Positions 62,411 through 64,000 of a stretch of DNA of 64,000 nucleotides are shown in pieces. The stretch comes from Microbacteriaceae bacterium (GTDB lineage Bacteria > Actinomycetota > Actinomycetes > Actinomycetales > Microbacteriaceae), in contig SCRE01000023.1 in assembly GCA_004297935.1 (NCBI GenBank), positions 1 to 64,000 of the forward strand, written 5' to 3'. How positions within the stretch are numbered: the stretch's first letter is position 1; each line of letters begins with the position of its first letter. The position numbers and the translations under genes are program-made. The notes under the pieces are model-generated. The model saw only the letters and a program-made list of their open reading frames with translations. It was not told the origin of the DNA and ran no database searches.

Positions 62411-63432
62411 CGCTCGGCCACCAGCGTGGCGCCACCGCCGAGCGCACTCACACGCACCTCCGCTACGCCGGGGACTGCGGCCATCGCGTGGGCGACGGTC
62501 ATAGCGTCGGCGGGGTCGCAGAGCGCCTTGACCTGCGGCCCTGCATCGATCGTGAAATAGGTCGGCACACCGTCCGCGCGCAACTGACGCACGGTGTGCA
62601 TCGCGGCCAGCGTCGCGGCGTTCCAATAGATGAGGGCGGGCCGGGTGGTCAGCATGAGTGCGTGCAGCTTGAGGCAACTGTATTCGGCAAGCTCGCCGAG
62701 CGCGCCGAAATCGCGGGCGGCAATCGCAGAGCGCATGCCGGAGAGGTCGTCCTCGGCCGTGTCGATCCACGATCCGAAGAACGGCGACGTGGCAGAGCTG
62801 GCCCCCATCCCGGCCGTCGACGACACGGTCTTTGCCCCATGATCGGTGATCGCCACGACCACGCACAGCGGCCAGTCCGCGGCATCCAGCAGAGGTTCTG
62901 CGAACGCATCCGAGCCGTCCGGAGCGCGTCCGGCGTGCATTTCGACGTAGCCGCCGAAGATCGACCGGGCCGCGGAACCGGAGCCCTGGCGCGCGAGGAC
63001 CGACAACTCGCGCAAGTCCAGGCGCAGGCCCGCAGCGTGGGCTGCAGCCACGGCGAGCGCCGCGAACCCGGATGCCGACGACGCCAGGCCCGCGCCGGTC
63101 GGAAAGTCGTTGAAGGAGCGGACGGACGCACGCGCGGTCAGGCCCGCCCACCCGCGCACGAGGTCCAGAACCCGCCCGACTCTGCTGCCGGGTCCGGCGT
63201 CGGCCGGACGGCCGTCCAGCACGCACTCGTCCTTCGCGCGCGCGGCGACCGCTGGGTAGGTGGGATCGAACGCGACCTGCGTGTCGGTGGTGAGGGCATC
63301 CAGGGTGATCGAGATCGACCCGACCGCGGGAAGGTTCAGGGCGTGCTCACGCTTGCCCCAGTACTTGATCAGCGCGATATTGCTGTGCGCACGCGCCCGT
63401 GCGGTGGTCTCACCGCCGATGGTTTTGACCAC
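62407..63432 (-). CDS. mvaD: diphosphomevalonate decarboxylase
   Basis: ARAHSNIALIKYWGKREHALNLPAVGSISITLDALTTDTQVAF; FNDFPTGAGLASSASGFAALAVA; TIDAGPQVKALC. Confidence 0.95.
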   Translation of the reverse strand: MVKTIGGETTARARAHSNIALIKYWGKREHALNLPAVGSISITLDALTTDTQVAFDPTYPAVAARAKDECVLDGRPADAGPGSRVGRVLDLVRGWAGLTARASVRSFNDFPTGAGLASSASGFAALAVAAAHAAGLRLDLRELSVLARQGSGSAARSIFGGYVEMHAGRAPDGSDAFAEPLLDAADWPLCVVVAITDHGAKTVSSTAGMGASSATSPFFGSWIDTAEDDLSGMRSAIAARDFGALGELAEYSCLKLHALMLTTRPALIYWNAATLAAMHTVRQLRADGVPTYFTIDAGPQVKALCDPADAMTVAHAMAAVPGVAEVRVSALGGGATLVAER

Positions 63433-63493
63433 AGAGGTGCTCCGATCGCCTACCGTGAATTCTAGCGACCGCCGTCCAGCACGGCGGAATCAG

Positions 63494-63694
63494 CCAGGGC
63501 TTTTTCACAGTCGGCGATGTTCGGTGACTTGGTGTCGAGTAGCGAGGTAAAGACGGTGGTCGAGTAGCGAGGTACGAGCGTATCGAGACCCGTATCGAGA
63601 CCTCATTGCGGGATCTCGATACGCCTGCTCGCTGCGCTCGCGGGCCACGCGACCAACGGGATCATGCAATTCGATGACTGTGAAAAGACCCTGG
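63494..63694. mobile_element. MITE-like 201-bp element carrying a REP-like palindrome
   Basis: TIRs ccagggctttttcacagtc / gactgtgaaaagaccctgg (17/19 pair), flanked by GAATCAG on both sides; contains GTCGAGTAGCGAGGTACGAGCGTATCGAGACCCGTA, identical over 36 bp to 29922-29957. Confidence 0.6.
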
Positions 63695-63735
63695 GAATCA
63701 GCACAGCGGAATCAGCACAGCGGAATCAGCGGCGG
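63694..63735. repeat. 14-bp tandem repeat ggaatcagcacagc (about 2.7 copies)
   Basis: Read directly from sequence. Confidence 0.8.
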
Positions 63736-63827
63736 TGTCCGAGCCCGACGATCGATTGCTAAAATTGGTCAAGCAATTGGGCTCCCGTTGTGAGGGCATC
63801 CCAGCACGAGACCGGGAACGATAACCA

Positions 63828-63861
63828 TTGACATCAGGAATAAGTTGACATCAGGAATAAG
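63828..63861. repeat. 17-bp perfect tandem duplication TTGACATCAGGAATAAG x2
   Basis: Read directly; second copy provides the start of the downstream ORF. Confidence 0.95.
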
Positions 63862-64000
63862 TGGACTGTCGCTGTACCTCCCTGCCTATCGGGTGCAGTT
63901 AGAAGACTGGTGTCGGTGGAATGACGAACCGTGGAACAAGGTGCGCAGCGTCGTCGGGCGCTCGTTCCGAATGCGCGGCCCGCACCAGAGCGTTTACACG
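63845..64000 (+). CDS. hydroxymethylglutaryl-CoA synthase-like protein, N-terminus (runs off window)
   Basis: TTG start then TSGISGLSLYLPAYRVQLEDWCRWNDEPWNKVRSVVGRSFRMRGPHQSVYT; open to window end; thiolase-fold-like N-terminus beside the mevalonate operon. Confidence 0.6.
   Translation, partial: MTSGISGLSLYLPAYRVQLEDWCRWNDEPWNKVRSVVGRSFRMRGPHQSVYT

Noticed and set aside
62411-63226. N-terminal extension of the phosphomevalonate kinase ORF (61280..63226)
   Set aside because: Extension is a shadow of mvaD; ATG at 62410 gives the expected GHMP N-terminus

Overview
The window is high-GC actinobacterial chromosome, probably Microbacteriaceae-like (inference from gene content and composition; no search was run). 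It mixes core genes with accessory insertions. (1) 1-5.3 kb is an IS graveyard: IS5 tail, frameshifted IS30, IS1380 with an amber stop, recombinase and IS3 fragments, interleaved with two aldo/keto reductases. (2) 5.3-12.5 kb holds an OHCU-decarboxylase-like gene, a VOC protein and a complete peptide/opine-type ABC importer. (3) 12.9-18.3 kb is a tightly coupled Ula/Sgb-like sugar-acid operon with a PfkB kinase, a phosphotriesterase-fold hydrolase and a SorC regulator, but no PTS. (4) 18.9-35 kb is mostly core (gnd, MFS, DUF202 pair, prs, glmU, tRNA-Gln, MarR, ABC-F, LAL regulator). It also has a small toxin-antitoxin cassette bounded by a duplicated gnd 3' end, a deleted DAHP synthase and an IS110 element. 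(5) 35-54.4 kb is a molybdenum region (FdhF-like oxidoreductase, fdhD, moeZ-like, moaE, moaA, modABC, TOBE regulator) split by a ~9 kb sulfatase / ABC sugar transporter / ROK island. (6) 54.8-58.5 kb has a MazEF-like pair, an S66/MccF-like peptidase, pseudogenes and a ferritin-VIT1 protein. (7) 58.8-64 kb is a mevalonate operon in which class II HMG-CoA reductase is fused to mevalonate kinase through a (xxGAG)5 minisatellite linker, followed by phosphomevalonate kinase and diphosphomevalonate decarboxylase. A divergent HMG-CoA synthase-like gene lies across a MITE-like 201-bp element with 19-bp TIRs and a 7-bp putative TSD. The strongest leads are the HMGR-MK fusion, the gnd-anchored TA cassette, the MITE-like element, the PTS-less Ula-like operon and the sulfatase island inside the Moco locus.
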